DNA from: Fluviicola taffensis DSM 16823
GTDB lineage: Bacteria; Bacteroidota; Bacteroidia; Flavobacteriales_D; Crocinitomicaceae
DNA length: 64,000 nucleotides
NCBI RefSeq assembly: GCF_000194605.1
Contig: NC_015321.1
Span: forward strand, 2,170,001-2,234,000
Direction: 5' to 3'
Shown: positions 43,623 through 52,421 of the stretch, in pieces
Position numbering within the stretch: the stretch's first letter is position 1
How the letters are laid out: each line of letters begins with the position of its first letter
Translations under genes and position numbers: made by a program
Notes under the pieces: model-generated
What the model was told of the DNA's origin: nothing
The model's database searches: none
What the model saw: the letters and a program-made list of their open reading frames with translations, nothing else

Positions 43623-44000
43623 TTATCCTACTAAAGCTTGATATCCAGCAGCATCTAACAAACCGTCAACTTCACTTGGATTACTCAATTTTACTTTAAT
43701 CATCCATCCGTCTCCATAAGGATCTTTGTTTACTGCCTCCGGATTTGCTTCCAAACCTTCGTTAAATTCAATGATTTCTCCTGAAATTGGCATAAACAAA
43801 TCAGAAACAGTTTTAACCGCTTCAACAGAACCAAATACTTCTTCCTGATCCATTGTTTCACCTACTGTTTCAATTTCAACATAAACAATGTCACCTAATT
43901 CACCTTGAGCGAAATCAGTAATACCGATTGTTGCAATATCACCTTCAACACTAATCCACTCGTGGTCTTTTGTGTATTTTAAATTTGCTGGAATATTCAT
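43623..44000 (-). CDS. gcvH: Glycine cleavage system H protein
   Basis: GcvH carries the aminomethyl group on its lipoyl arm between the P, T and L proteins. The 125-residue protein is of usual length. The lipoylated residue is Lys63 in [15 protein letters not shown]. It begins [19 protein letters not shown], typical of the family. It is a single gene; the P and T proteins are not in the window. Confidence 0.96.
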   Translation of the reverse strand: MNIPANLKYTKDHEWISVEGDIATIGITDFAQGELGDIVYVEIETVGETMDQEEVFGSVEAVKTVSDLFMPISGEIIEFNEGLEANPEAVNKDPYGDGWMIKVKLSNPSEVDGLLDAAGYQALVG

Positions 44001-44032
44001 CTTGTTTTTCGTTTAAAGTCTTTTTCTCGGTG

Positions 44033-44040
44033 CAAATGTA
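44033..44040 (-). promoter_or_regulatory. Putative gcvH promoter -7 element
   Basis: On the minus strand this reads TACATTTG, an exact TAnnTTTG match, 32 bases before the gcvH start. Confidence 0.5.
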
Positions 44041-44050
44041 ATTTATTTCA

Positions 44051-44135
44051 ATTAAGAATGCAGAATTCAGAATGAAGAGGTGAAAAAAATCTTGGAATAT
44101 CTTCTCTGGATTCTTCATTCAGAATTCTTAATTTT
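44051..44135. repeat. Inverted repeat in the gcvH-prfB intergenic region
   Basis: AATTAAGAATGCAGAATTCA near 44051 is an inverted match of the CAGAATTCTTAATT stretch ending at about 44135, with an imperfect GAATGAAGA/TCTTCATTC part. The element fills most of the gap and could fold into a long hairpin. Confidence 0.5.
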
Positions 44136-44140
44136 GGAAC

Positions 44141-45223
44141 ATGGTAAACAGTGACCAACTCAAAGAAATTAATCAACGCATTGATGCGATTGCAAGCTAT
44201 TTAAAAATTCCTGAAAAGGAAATGCAATTGCGTGAAAGCGAATTGAAAACACAAGACCCTAATTTTTGGGATGATCCCAAAAAGGCCGAAGCAGAAATGA
44301 AAGACATTCGTGGACTGAAGTTTTGGATAGAATCGTATACACGTTTAAAATCTCAATCGGATGATTTGGAAGTGTTGATTGAGTTTGTGAAAGAAGGTGC
44401 CGCAGAAGAGTCTGAATGTGACGAGGCGTACCAATCGATGCTTACTACGATTGAAGAAGTGGAGTTGAAAAACATGCTTTCTGGAGAAGAAGATGCATTG
44501 AGTGCAGTTATTCAAATTACTGCCGGTGCTGGTGGTACGGAAGCGTGTGATTGGGCTGGAATGCTGATGCGCATGTATATTATGTGGGCTGAAAAAAGCG
44601 GTTACAAAGTAAAAGAGCTCAATTTTCAAGAAGGTGATGTGGCTGGAATTAAAACGGTAACACTTGAAATCGAAGGAGAATTTGCTTTTGGTTACTTGAA
44701 AGGAGAAAATGGTATTCATCGTTTGGTACGTGTGAGTCCTTATAATTCACAAGGAAAACGAATGACTTCTTTTGCATCAGTATACGTTTACCCTTCTGTA
44801 GATGATACAATTGAAATTTATGTCAATCCTGCTGATATTACCTTTGAAACCTTTCGTTCGGGTGGTGCTGGTGGACAAAACGTAAATAAGGTTGAAACAG
44901 CAGTTCGCTTACGACATGCAGCTTCAGGAATTATCATTGAAAACTCGGAATCTCGATCACAACTTGCCAATAAGGAAAAAGCCATGCAGTTATTGCGTTC
45001 TCAATTATACGAAATAGAGCTACGTAAGCGCGCTGAATCCAGAGATCAAATTGAAGCAGGAAAGAAAAAAATTGAGTGGGGCTCTCAAATTAGAAGTTAC
45101 GTTTTGGATGACCGTCGTGTGAAAGATCACCGAACAGATTATTCTGTAAACGACCCAGATAAAGTTTTAGATGGTGATTTGCTGCCTTTCTTGAAATCTT
45201 TCTTGATGATGTATGGCAGTTAA
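44141..45223 (+). CDS. prfB: Peptide chain release factor 2
   Basis: RF2 ends translation at UGA and UAA. The 360-residue protein has the peptidyl-tRNA hydrolysis motif GGQ at residues 244-246 (SGGAGGQNVNKVETAVRLRH). The stop-recognition tripeptide reads SPY (residues 199-201, HRLVRVSPYNSQGKR) where E. coli has SPF, a conservative change. The frame is uninterrupted: there is no in-frame UGA and no CUUUGA-type frameshift site near codon 25, so autoregulation by frameshifting is absent. The start at 44141 follows an inverted repeat. Confidence 0.95.
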   Translation: MVNSDQLKEINQRIDAIASYLKIPEKEMQLRESELKTQDPNFWDDPKKAEAEMKDIRGLKFWIESYTRLKSQSDDLEVLIEFVKEGAAEESECDEAYQSMLTTIEEVELKNMLSGEEDALSAVIQITAGAGGTEACDWAGMLMRMYIMWAEKSGYKVKELNFQEGDVAGIKTVTLEIEGEFAFGYLKGENGIHRLVRVSPYNSQGKRMTSFASVYVYPSVDDTIEIYVNPADITFETFRSGGAGGQNVNKVETAVRLRHAASGIIIENSESRSQLANKEKAMQLLRSQLYEIELRKRAESRDQIEAGKKKIEWGSQIRSYVLDDRRVKDHRTDYSVNDPDKVLDGDLLPFLKSFLMMYGS

Positions 45224-45229
45224 TAGACT

Positions 45230-45325
45230 TTAGGACTAAAGGATTTTAAGATGTCAGGACTTGAATTTTTCTCTTCCTGCAAATTGAAGTCATAATATCC
45301 TGAAGTCCTAAAATCTTAATATCTC
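45230..45325. repeat. Inverted repeat in the prfB-arsC intergenic region
   Basis: GGATTTTAAGATGTCAGGACT (near 45240) is matched in inverted orientation by AGTCCTAAAATCTTAATATC (near 45303). The element fills the gap between prfB and the arsC-like gene. Confidence 0.45.
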
Positions 45326-45328
45326 TAA

Positions 45329-45673
45329 ATGAAAACAATCATATACCACAATCCACGTTGCTCTAAAAGTAGAGAAGCGCTTTGCATGCTTGAAGAAGAG
45401 GGTGCTGATATTCACATTATTGAATATTTAAAGGAAACTCCGAACGAGGAAGAACTAGCTGATTTAATCAAGATGCTTGGAATTAAGCCTTTCGACCTGA
45501 TTCGAAAAAGCGAGGATTTGTATAAATTGAAATACAAAGACAAGAAAAAATCGCCCAAAGAATGGATTAAAGTGATGGTCAAAAATCCAGTTTTGATTGA
45601 ACGACCAATTGTTGTCAAAGAAAATCAAGCAATAATAGGCAGACCTCCAATTTTGGTAAAAGATTTACTGTAA
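45329..45673 (+). CDS. arsC: ArsC/Spx family thioredoxin-fold protein (arsenate reductase-like)
   Basis: The 114-residue protein starts KTIIYHNPRCSKSREAL with the nucleophile Cys11, the glutaredoxin-linked ArsC pattern. It continues with IIEYLKETPNEEELADLI and ends with ERPIVVKENQAIIGRPP, where the Arg residues of the family bind oxyanion. It is likely an arsenate reductase or a relative. No arsenic transporter or ArsR regulator is nearby, so the substrate in vivo is uncertain. Confidence 0.85.
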   Translation: MKTIIYHNPRCSKSREALCMLEEEGADIHIIEYLKETPNEEELADLIKMLGIKPFDLIRKSEDLYKLKYKDKKKSPKEWIKVMVKNPVLIERPIVVKENQAIIGRPPILVKDLL

Positions 45674-45788
45674 TTCATTGAATCTGAAACCTCAAAAGTT
45701 TCTTTTTAATAGACAATAAGTTTTCAGTTATCCATCAAATTTCTTTTCATTGATTTTTGTATCTTTAAAAGAATAAAATGACGGAGGT

Positions 45789-46106
45789 ATGATTAGAGAT
45801 TACGAAACAGTGAGTGAAGCTGTTAACGACTTAAAGAAGCGCGGATATACAGCAGATTTATCCATGGAAGCCGATAAAGAATGCTTAGTTTGTAAATCTA
45901 CCGCAATCCAATTGTCTCCAGAAGATTTTAGCATTGATGAGGTATATCGGTTTGAAGGGATCACAGATCCTGGTGATGAAATGATTGTTTATGCGATCTC
46001 TTCGTCTTCCAATGAAATCAAGGGAATTGTTGTGAATGCATTTGGAATGTATTCAAGTTATCGCGCATCGAAACTGGTCGAACATTTGTCCAAACATCAT
46101 TCATAG
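45789..46106 (+). CDS. Small conserved protein of unknown function
   Basis: The 105-residue product (MIRDYETVSEAVNDLKKRGY, LSPEDFSIDEVYRFEG, DEMIVYAISS) resembles a compact alpha/beta protein found widely in Bacteroidota and sometimes labelled a phosphoribosylpyrophosphate synthetase. It is far too short for that enzyme and lacks its motifs, so that label should not be used. It stands alone between arsC and the arginine decarboxylase. Confidence 0.65.
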   Translation: MIRDYETVSEAVNDLKKRGYTADLSMEADKECLVCKSTAIQLSPEDFSIDEVYRFEGITDPGDEMIVYAISSSSNEIKGIVVNAFGMYSSYRASKLVEHLSKHHS

Positions 46107-46422
46107 ATTCGAATGCAATAGTTGCAGGCTTAGCTTTCATTGTTCATACTATCTATCTAAGTGAACCACGTAAAATCTCGAAAATTTTTGTTCTAAAAAG
46201 TGTGAGGCCAAAAGGATTTATACAGTAATAGAACTCCTTGATAATTAATTGGATACCAAAAGCGTTGTAATTTTTGATTTTTTACCTGTCACATCCCAAT
46301 CTTTCCTCTAAATTTGCACTAAATTATTCAAGAAATAATTTAGTTGATTTTAGAACTTTTAAGAAAGATTTCCGTAACGCTAAAGCTTCAGCGAAGGCGC
46401 AGAGGAGTGCAACGTGTAGCCA
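46107..46422. other. Intergenic region upstream of the arginine decarboxylase
   Basis: About 316 bases with no credible gene. It holds an exact -7 element at 46309-46316, which gives a leader of about 100 bases, and the dispersed repeat at 46376-46425. I see no other signal. Confidence 0.6.
46309..46316 (+). promoter_or_regulatory. Putative speA promoter -7 element
   Basis: TAAATTTG is an exact TAnnTTTG match, followed by a leader of about 100 bases that contains the dispersed repeat. Confidence 0.45.
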
Positions 46423-46425
46423 ATG
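46376..46425 (+). repeat. Dispersed repeat, copy 2, abutting the speA start codon
   Basis: CGCTAAAGCTTCAGCG (46378-46393), then AAGGCGCAGAGG and GCCAATGA, matches 36706-36760. The ATG of the arginine decarboxylase (46423) lies in the last bases of the repeat. Confidence 0.6.
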
Positions 46426-47820
46426 AGAACTAAGTACATTGACCTTATCGAACAAACATTTGATTTCCCTCAAGATGAATTTCATTTGAGAGAAGATCGT
46501 TTGATGTTTCATGGAATTGATTTGATGCGATTAATTGAAGAGTATGGTACTCCATTGAAGTTCAATTACTTACCTCAAATTACACATAACATTCAACGAG
46601 CCAAAGGTTGGTTCCGAGAGGCAATGAATAACTTGGGTTACTCTGGAAATTACTATTATTCTTATTGCACGAAGAGTTCACATTTCTCCTTTGTTTTGGA
46701 TGAGGTTTTGAAGAATGATGTTCACATTGAAACTTCTTCTGCATTTGATATTGATATCGTAAAGAATATTCTAAATGCAGGAAAGCTCAAAGAAGGAAGC
46801 TACGTTATTTGCAACGGATTTAAGCCTCCCAAGTACATTCAGAATATTGCAGATTTAATTGAGGATAAACGCTTAAATATTATTCCAGTTGTGGATAATA
46901 CAGCTGAAATACACGATTTAATTGCTGCAACGGGCGAAAATGAATTGAAAATCGGAATTCGAATAGCTTCGGAAGAAGAACCGAAATTTGAGTTTTACAC
47001 TTCTCGTTTAGGGATTCGTTACCGCGAAATTGTTCCGTTTTACAAGGCATTTATTCAAGATAATCCGCGCGTTCAAATCAAAATGCTTCACTTTTTCATC
47101 AATACAGGAATCAACGATACTTCATATTACTGGAATGAGTTGACAAAGTGTTTGAGAATCTATTCCGATTTGAAGAAAGTTTGTCCAACACTGGATTCTT
47201 TGAATATTGGTGGTGGATTTCCTATCAAAAAATCTCTCGCATTTGAGTTCGATTATGCATATATGGTACGCGAAATTTTGATGCAGGTGAAACGTGTTTG
47301 TTCAGATAACGATATTCCAGAACCCAATATTTATACCGAATTCGGATCATTTACAGTTGGTGAAAGTGGAGGTGCTATTTTTAATGTACTACATCAGAAA
47401 CAACAAAATGACCGTGAAAAGTGGAATATGATTGATAGTTCGTTCATGACGAATCTTCCAGATACATGGGCAATCAACCAACGCTTTATCATGCTGGCAA
47501 TTAACCGTTGGAATGATGATTACGAACGCGTCTTGTTAGGTGGATTGACCTGTGATTCTGATGATTACTACAATTCGGAGCAACATTCCAATGCCATTTA
47601 CCTTCCAAAGTTTGATAAAAACAAACCTTTGTATATTGGGTATTTTAATACGGGAGCTTATCAAGAAACAATTGGTGGATTCGGTGGGCTCAAGCATTGC
47701 TTAATTCCCGAACCAAAACACGTGCTTATTCAGCGCGATGAACATGGAAAGATAGTCACAGAACTATTTTCAGAAGAACAAACGGCTGAAGATTTTATGC
47801 GAATATTAGGTTATCGTTAA
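46423..47820 (+). CDS. speA: Biosynthetic-type arginine decarboxylase (fold III PLP enzyme)
   Basis: The 465-residue protein belongs to the alanine-racemase-fold decarboxylases. The PLP-binding Lys is in YYYSYCTKSSHF near residue 86. HFFINTGINDTSYYW, LNIGGGFPIKKS, EFGSFTVGESGG and LLGGLTCDSDD (with the substrate-binding Cys-Asp) follow. This short form is the usual Bacteroidota enzyme annotated as arginine decarboxylase; it should make agmatine for polyamine synthesis. Diaminopimelate decarboxylase is a less likely reading. The start codon lies at the edge of a dispersed repeat. Confidence 0.85.
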   Translation: MRTKYIDLIEQTFDFPQDEFHLREDRLMFHGIDLMRLIEEYGTPLKFNYLPQITHNIQRAKGWFREAMNNLGYSGNYYYSYCTKSSHFSFVLDEVLKNDVHIETSSAFDIDIVKNILNAGKLKEGSYVICNGFKPPKYIQNIADLIEDKRLNIIPVVDNTAEIHDLIAATGENELKIGIRIASEEEPKFEFYTSRLGIRYREIVPFYKAFIQDNPRVQIKMLHFFINTGINDTSYYWNELTKCLRIYSDLKKVCPTLDSLNIGGGFPIKKSLAFEFDYAYMVREILMQVKRVCSDNDIPEPNIYTEFGSFTVGESGGAIFNVLHQKQQNDREKWNMIDSSFMTNLPDTWAINQRFIMLAINRWNDDYERVLLGGLTCDSDDYYNSEQHSNAIYLPKFDKNKPLYIGYFNTGAYQETIGGFGGLKHCLIPEPKHVLIQRDEHGKIVTELFSEEQTAEDFMRILGYR

Positions 47821-48008
47821 ATAGCCAACTAAATCGAATTAGTGTTTTTTCTGCTAGGTTTTTAGTTGAAATTGTTGTAATTTTCTAAAATTCTGAGGCT
47901 TGGAGTTAAATATTTCAAAATCAATTGTTTTCTCAATAGTTGAAATGCTAAAAGAACTTAAAAGAATAATTAATTCAATTTTAACAGGAGTTTACTAAAA
48001 GTTTAGAG

Positions 48009-48016
48009 TATTTTTG
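48009..48016 (+). promoter_or_regulatory. Putative promoter -7 element
   Basis: TATTTTTG is an exact TAnnTTTG match, 50 bases before the gene at 48066. Confidence 0.5.
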
Positions 48017-48065
48017 CACTCTCTTTTGAGAAACGTAAACAAAATATAACAAATTTAAGGGAAGA

Positions 48066-48443
48066 ATGACAACACATATTCAGACCATTTACACCGAAGA
48101 CAAAACACCGTTTGCCGATACAGTTAACTCATGGTTAGAAGGGTTAGGCTTTCATGTTTTGCCATTTCAGGAGAATGATGAATTGACTGAAAAAATTGAT
48201 GCTGTCGTTATCTTTCACGATAATCACAATTTTGACAAACGAACTGCTGAATTGCGCGATTTGTTTGAAATTCATCAAGCACCAATTCACAAGATTGATT
48301 TGAGTGGTACGATGAATGTTGCATTATCTCATTTGTCGTTGTTTTTCGACCGTACAAAATGTAAAGACGTTTTATTCATCGGAAGCGAAGGAATCAAAGA
48401 TCATCCAAAAATGGACTTCTTTAAGGAGAAGTGGAATCTTTAA
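48066..48443 (+). CDS. Conserved protein of unknown function
   Basis: The 125-residue product (HIQTIYTEDKTPFADTVNSW, IDAVVIFHDNHNFDKRTAEL, KDVLFIGSEG) looks like a small cytoplasmic alpha/beta domain with a Rossmann-like order of strands. No catalytic motif is clear. It has its own promoter and is flanked by an AT-rich inverted repeat at its 3' side. I do not recognise the family. Confidence 0.55.
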   Translation: MTTHIQTIYTEDKTPFADTVNSWLEGLGFHVLPFQENDELTEKIDAVVIFHDNHNFDKRTAELRDLFEIHQAPIHKIDLSGTMNVALSHLSLFFDRTKCKDVLFIGSEGIKDHPKMDFFKEKWNL

Positions 48444-48525
48444 TTAATTATCAATTCCATAATTAATCAATTGTCAAGTAAGCACTTCTTGATAATTATC
48501 CCATTCATAATTGATAATTACTTCA
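48443..48525. repeat. AT-rich inverted repeat between convergent genes
   Basis: TAATTATCAATTCCATAATTA (starting about 48446) and TAATTGATAATTA (ending near 48522) are complementary over about a dozen bases. The element could form a long hairpin between convergent genes and may act as a terminator. Confidence 0.45.
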
Positions 48526-48880
48526 CGTAGTCTTGTTTCAACACTAAAACATATTGATTTCCTTCTATTTTCGAATACCCTTGTTCGTAACAGAAAAAAT
48601 AGGTGTTCCCTTTTTGCGTTTGATACGTGTTGGTGTAATAGTGAAAGTTAAAACCTTCTTCCGCCAATGTAATGGCATCAACGGTCCGTTTTCCTGAGGG
48701 ATTTAAAGCTGCTAAGATTCGCCGATTTTTTCGTAATATGTTATTGATTCGACGCACGTACTTTGTTGCATCTTCGTTCAAACGGTTATTAAATGTATTT
48801 CTACAATAATCGGAGCAAAATTTCTGATCCTTTCGGCCACTTAGTTTTTGTCCGCATTCTAGGCATTTTCTCTCTAACAT
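48518..48880 (-). CDS. Zinc-ribbon protein of unknown function
   Basis: The 120-residue protein begins with CLECGQKLSGRKDQKFCSDYC, four Cys in two CxxC-type pairs fit for one zinc ion. A basic helical region (NNILRKNRRILAAL) and a strand-rich C-terminus (HYYTNTYQTQKGNTYFFCYE) follow. Such proteins are frequent in Flavobacteriales, and nucleic-acid binding is plausible but unproven. Convergent with the gene at 48066. Confidence 0.65.
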   Translation of the reverse strand: MLERKCLECGQKLSGRKDQKFCSDYCRNTFNNRLNEDATKYVRRINNILRKNRRILAALNPSGKRTVDAITLAEEGFNFHYYTNTYQTQKGNTYFFCYEQGYSKIEGNQYVLVLKQDYVK

Positions 48881-49008
48881 TCTATTTAATCATTTCTTCA
48901 ATTGAAGTAGAAAAATAGTCGATTTATACAAAAGGGGTGCAATAATCTCAAAAATTATTGATTATTAATTCTTTATGAGATATGTTTGTCTACAAAACAC
49001 TCCTGATT

Positions 49009-50778
49009 ATGAATAAAATTTACTTTTTGCTGTTTTCGATTTGTCCTTTTCTATCCTTTGGTCAAACAAAAGAAATTACATTTTCTGAACTCACCGTTGG
49101 AAGTGGAATGTATTTTGGGGCGGTGATGACGACAACAGATATTACGGTTACCGTTCAAGGACCATCCGATCGTTTTTTAGCCTTTGGATTCGGAACGGGT
49201 ATGGCAACTGGAAACGATGCGATTATTTGGTCAACTTTGGGCTCTGGCGCTGCACCGCTTCAATTACGAGATCACCGAATGATTGGACAAGGAAATGAAC
49301 CTACTGTTGATTCACAGCAAGATTGGACTGTTGTTTCCAATACGATTTCCGGGGGAAACAGAACGATTGTAGCGACAAGAGCGTTGAATACAGGAGATGC
49401 GAATGATGTAGCATTTACTTTTGCGTCAACCACCCAAAATTTGTTCTGGGCCAAGGGAGCCAGTGCTTCGAATCAATTGGTTTACCATGGTGCAGGTAAT
49501 CGTGCAAGTGGAATTGTTCGCAATTGGATTGTTCCAGATGTTACTCCACCAACAATTTCAAATACAATACCAGCGGATAATGCAATTGGCGCAAGTATCA
49601 CAACAAACTTGACGATCAATTTTTCAGAGAATATTTCATGGGGAACAGGATCATTAACACTTTATGATGGAAATGACAATGTAATTCAAACTGTTTCCAG
49701 TGGAAACCCGAATGTGACCATTACAGGGACGAATTTTTCCTATAATCCACCAAGCAATTTAATTCTGAATACGTCTTATTACATTAAAATTGATGCAACC
49801 GCATTTAAAGATGCAGCAAATAACTTTTTTGCGGGAATTGCAGATAATGTTACATGGAGCTTCAATACGAATGATTTGGTTGCACCATTGGTAGTTGCTC
49901 CATTTTCACCAGCAGATGATGCTGTAAATGTACCAAGTAATGGTGTTTGCAGTATTTCATTCAATGAAAATGTGCAAATTTCTTCAACAGGTGTCATTGA
50001 GATTTTTACATCAGCAGGAACTTTGTTGGAGTCATTCAATTCAGGATCAGCTCAACTTAGTGTAACAGGTTCTACAGTCAACTTTTCCACTACGAATCCA
50101 TTAGGAGAAAATACCGCTTACTATATTCATATTACACCAGGATTCATTCAAGATTTGGCAGGAAATAATTTTGCTGGAATCACAACGAATACGTTTTGGA
50201 ACTTTGCTGTGGGAGATTTCTCCACGCCCACAATTGCAGGTTTGAATCCTTTGGATAATAGTATCGGTGTCCTACTAACGACAAATCCAGCAATTACATT
50301 TAATGAACCAGTTGCTCTCAGTACAGGAAGTTTCTTTTTAGTAAATGAACTTGCCGGAACTTCAGAAGAATTTAGTAATTCAAATGGAAACACAGTAATT
50401 AGCGGAAATACTGTAACACTTAATCCAGCGCTTGATCTTGAATCGACGACTAATTATCACATTTTAATTGATAATAATGCACTGATGGATTTAGCAGGAA
50501 ATCCCTTTGCTGGAATTTCAGATACCACTGATTGGTCCTTTAGATCAACATCCGAATTGGGCTTACAAGAATTATCGATGAATGAGTATTCTTGGAATGG
50601 AAAAGAATTGATTATTCAATTGGATTATTCAGCAGGTCAGATAATTGATGCAAGTGGAAAGTTGGTTCGAAAAATTGATTCACAAAAAACCGTATTGGAC
50701 AATCTTCCAATTGGAATTTACACCGTAAGAATTCACCAGAATAATGTACCATCATTCTTTAGGATATATATGGAATAA
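49009..50778 (+). CDS. DOMON/SbsA Ig-like repeat secreted protein, T9SS type
   Basis: I start at MNKIYFLLFSICPFLSFGQ, a good signal peptide; an in-frame ATG nine codons upstream is possible. The first 180 residues (DRFLAFGFGTGMATGNDAIIW, QDWTVVSNTISGGNRTIVATR) fit a DOMON domain. Three SbsA-type Ig-like repeats follow, each starting PxI...P.D.A/S...V/A and ending with a WSF or WNF strand. The C-terminus (ASGKLVRKIDSQKTVLDNLPIGIYTVRI) is a short type A T9SS sorting domain. The next gene may start within its last codons. Confidence 0.75.
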   Translation: MNKIYFLLFSICPFLSFGQTKEITFSELTVGSGMYFGAVMTTTDITVTVQGPSDRFLAFGFGTGMATGNDAIIWSTLGSGAAPLQLRDHRMIGQGNEPTVDSQQDWTVVSNTISGGNRTIVATRALNTGDANDVAFTFASTTQNLFWAKGASASNQLVYHGAGNRASGIVRNWIVPDVTPPTISNTIPADNAIGASITTNLTINFSENISWGTGSLTLYDGNDNVIQTVSSGNPNVTITGTNFSYNPPSNLILNTSYYIKIDATAFKDAANNFFAGIADNVTWSFNTNDLVAPLVVAPFSPADDAVNVPSNGVCSISFNENVQISSTGVIEIFTSAGTLLESFNSGSAQLSVTGSTVNFSTTNPLGENTAYYIHITPGFIQDLAGNNFAGITTNTFWNFAVGDFSTPTIAGLNPLDNSIGVLLTTNPAITFNEPVALSTGSFFLVNELAGTSEEFSNSNGNTVISGNTVTLNPALDLESTTNYHILIDNNALMDLAGNPFAGISDTTDWSFRSTSELGLQELSMNEYSWNGKELIIQLDYSAGQIIDASGKLVRKIDSQKTVLDNLPIGIYTVRIHQNNVPSFFRIYME

Positions 50779-51286
50779 GACACGACTTTTTCTTATGTGT
50801 TCAATATTTGCGGGATTTTCAGCTCATTCTCAAGATGTTTTTGAATCGGCACGAACAGGAAATATCAAGCAGTTAAAAAAACTGATTTCGTTAAATAAAG
50901 ACACTATTTTGAAAGTGAATCAAATGGGTTTTGATCCTTTGATGATTGCTTGTTATCGTGGTCAAACAAAGTGTGCAGTATTTTTGATCCAACATGGAGC
51001 AGATGTTAATCGCCCTTCAGCTGAAGGGAGTGCTTTACAAGCGGCATGTTATCAAAATAATACAGATCTCGCAAGGTTGTTGATTTCGAAAGGAGCGCAA
51101 TTGAATACTCAAGGTCCAGATGGCAATACAGCGTTGATGTATGCCGTTTTGAATCAAAATCTGAAATTGGTGGATTTGCTTAAGAAAGGAGGTGCAGATT
51201 TGAAGTTGACAAACAAGGATGGACAAACAGCCCATTCACTTGCAATGACCTTGAGTAATTCCAAAATTCAAAAGCTAGTTCAATGA
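50744..51286 (+). CDS. Exported ankyrin-repeat protein
   Basis: The 180-residue product has a signal peptide ending FAGFSAHSQ and then four to five ankyrin repeats (ARTGNIKQLKKLISL; GFDPLMIACYRGQTKCAVFLIQHGADVN; GSALQAACYQNNTDLARLLISKGAQLN; GNTALMYAVLNQNLKLVDLLKKGGADL). It should bind a protein partner in the periplasm. The start at 50744 overlaps the previous gene by 35 bases; a later ATG at 50795 gives a signal peptide with no basic n-region. The partner is unknown. Confidence 0.8.
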   Translation: MYHHSLGYIWNKTRLFLMCSIFAGFSAHSQDVFESARTGNIKQLKKLISLNKDTILKVNQMGFDPLMIACYRGQTKCAVFLIQHGADVNRPSAEGSALQAACYQNNTDLARLLISKGAQLNTQGPDGNTALMYAVLNQNLKLVDLLKKGGADLKLTNKDGQTAHSLAMTLSNSKIQKLVQ

Positions 51287-51398
51287 CCTAATTAGAGTCG
51301 TTGGAAGCCACGATTAACAACTTACTTAACATAAATTAACAGCAATTGCAAAGCCTTAAGAACATTCTTTCACATATTTGCGACCTTAGGCTAAAACA

Positions 51399-52415
51399 AT
51401 GATAGACAACCCTCATTTATCTCCTTCGGAACAGCTGCAAGTGATTGCTAGCGAAATTAAAACCGAAGGATTGAAATATGATTTATTGCGAAAAGAAATC
51501 GGTAAAGTAATTGTTGGACAAGAGAACATGGTTCGAAGTTTACTTATTGCCTTACTTGCTGATGGACACGTTTTGCTAGAAGGAGTTCCAGGATTGGCAA
51601 AAACATTAGCTATTCGAACACTTTCAAGTGCTGTTTCAGGTGACTTTTCGCGCATACAATTCACTCCCGATTTACTTCCTGCCGATGTGACGGGAACCTT
51701 GATTTATCAGCAAAAATCGGAGCAATTCGCCGTGAAAAAAGGCCCGATATTCGCCAATTTTGTCTTGGCCGATGAGATAAATCGTGCCCCAGCGAAGGTA
51801 CAAGCAGCATTATTGGAAGCCATGCAAGAAAGGCAAGTAACGATTGGTGATTCAACATATCCATTGCCAAGGCCATTTTTAGTGCTAGCAACACAAAATC
51901 CGATTGAACAAGAAGGAACGTATCCTTTGCCAGAAGCGCAAGTAGATCGTTTCATGCTAAAAGTATTTATGGGCTATCCTTCCAAGTCGGAAGAGCAATT
52001 GATTTTGCGCTCCAATGTAAGACCTGAAGGGTTGGAGAAGATTTCTCACGTCATGAATCCAGAGGATTTAATAAAAGGAAAGCACTTAACACGTTCGATT
52101 TATTTGGACGAGAAAGTAGAACGATACATCGTTGACATTGTGGATGCGACGAGAAATCCAGCTAATGCTGGAATTTCCGAGATTTCGAAGTATTTACTCT
52201 ATGGAGCTTCTCCGAGAGCATCCATCAATTTGGCTTTAGCCGCTAAGGCAAATGCATTTCTAGAACAACGTGCATTCGTTATTCCAGATGATGTGAGAAC
52301 TGTTGCCATGGATGTTCTTCGCCATAGAATTGGCTTAAATTACGAAGCTGAAGCTGATGGAGTTAAACCTGAGCAAATCATCGAACGTTTATTGCAGCGT
52401 GTAGAAGTTCCATAA
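51399..52415 (+). CDS. moxR: MoxR-family AAA+ ATPase
   Basis: The 338-residue ATPase has Walker A GVPGLAKT, Walker B VLADEINRAP, ATQNPIEQEGTYPLPEAQVDRF (sensor 1 and the Arg finger region), and a C-terminal lid domain. MoxR proteins act as chaperones or metal-insertase ATPases together with von Willebrand A proteins. It is the first gene of the seven-gene Bat operon, seven bases before the DUF58 gene. Confidence 0.92.
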   Translation: MIDNPHLSPSEQLQVIASEIKTEGLKYDLLRKEIGKVIVGQENMVRSLLIALLADGHVLLEGVPGLAKTLAIRTLSSAVSGDFSRIQFTPDLLPADVTGTLIYQQKSEQFAVKKGPIFANFVLADEINRAPAKVQAALLEAMQERQVTIGDSTYPLPRPFLVLATQNPIEQEGTYPLPEAQVDRFMLKVFMGYPSKSEEQLILRSNVRPEGLEKISHVMNPEDLIKGKHLTRSIYLDEKVERYIVDIVDATRNPANAGISEISKYLLYGASPRASINLALAAKANAFLEQRAFVIPDDVRTVAMDVLRHRIGLNYEAEADGVKPEQIIERLLQRVEVP

Positions 52416-52421
52416 ATTATC

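Noticed and set aside
44141-44230. Programmed frameshift in prfB
   Set aside because: No in-frame UGA or slippery CUU-UGA occurs near codon 25, and the frame is continuous.
45789-46106. Phosphoribosylpyrophosphate synthetase
   Set aside because: The product is only 105 residues and lacks the PRPP-binding and ATP-binding motifs.
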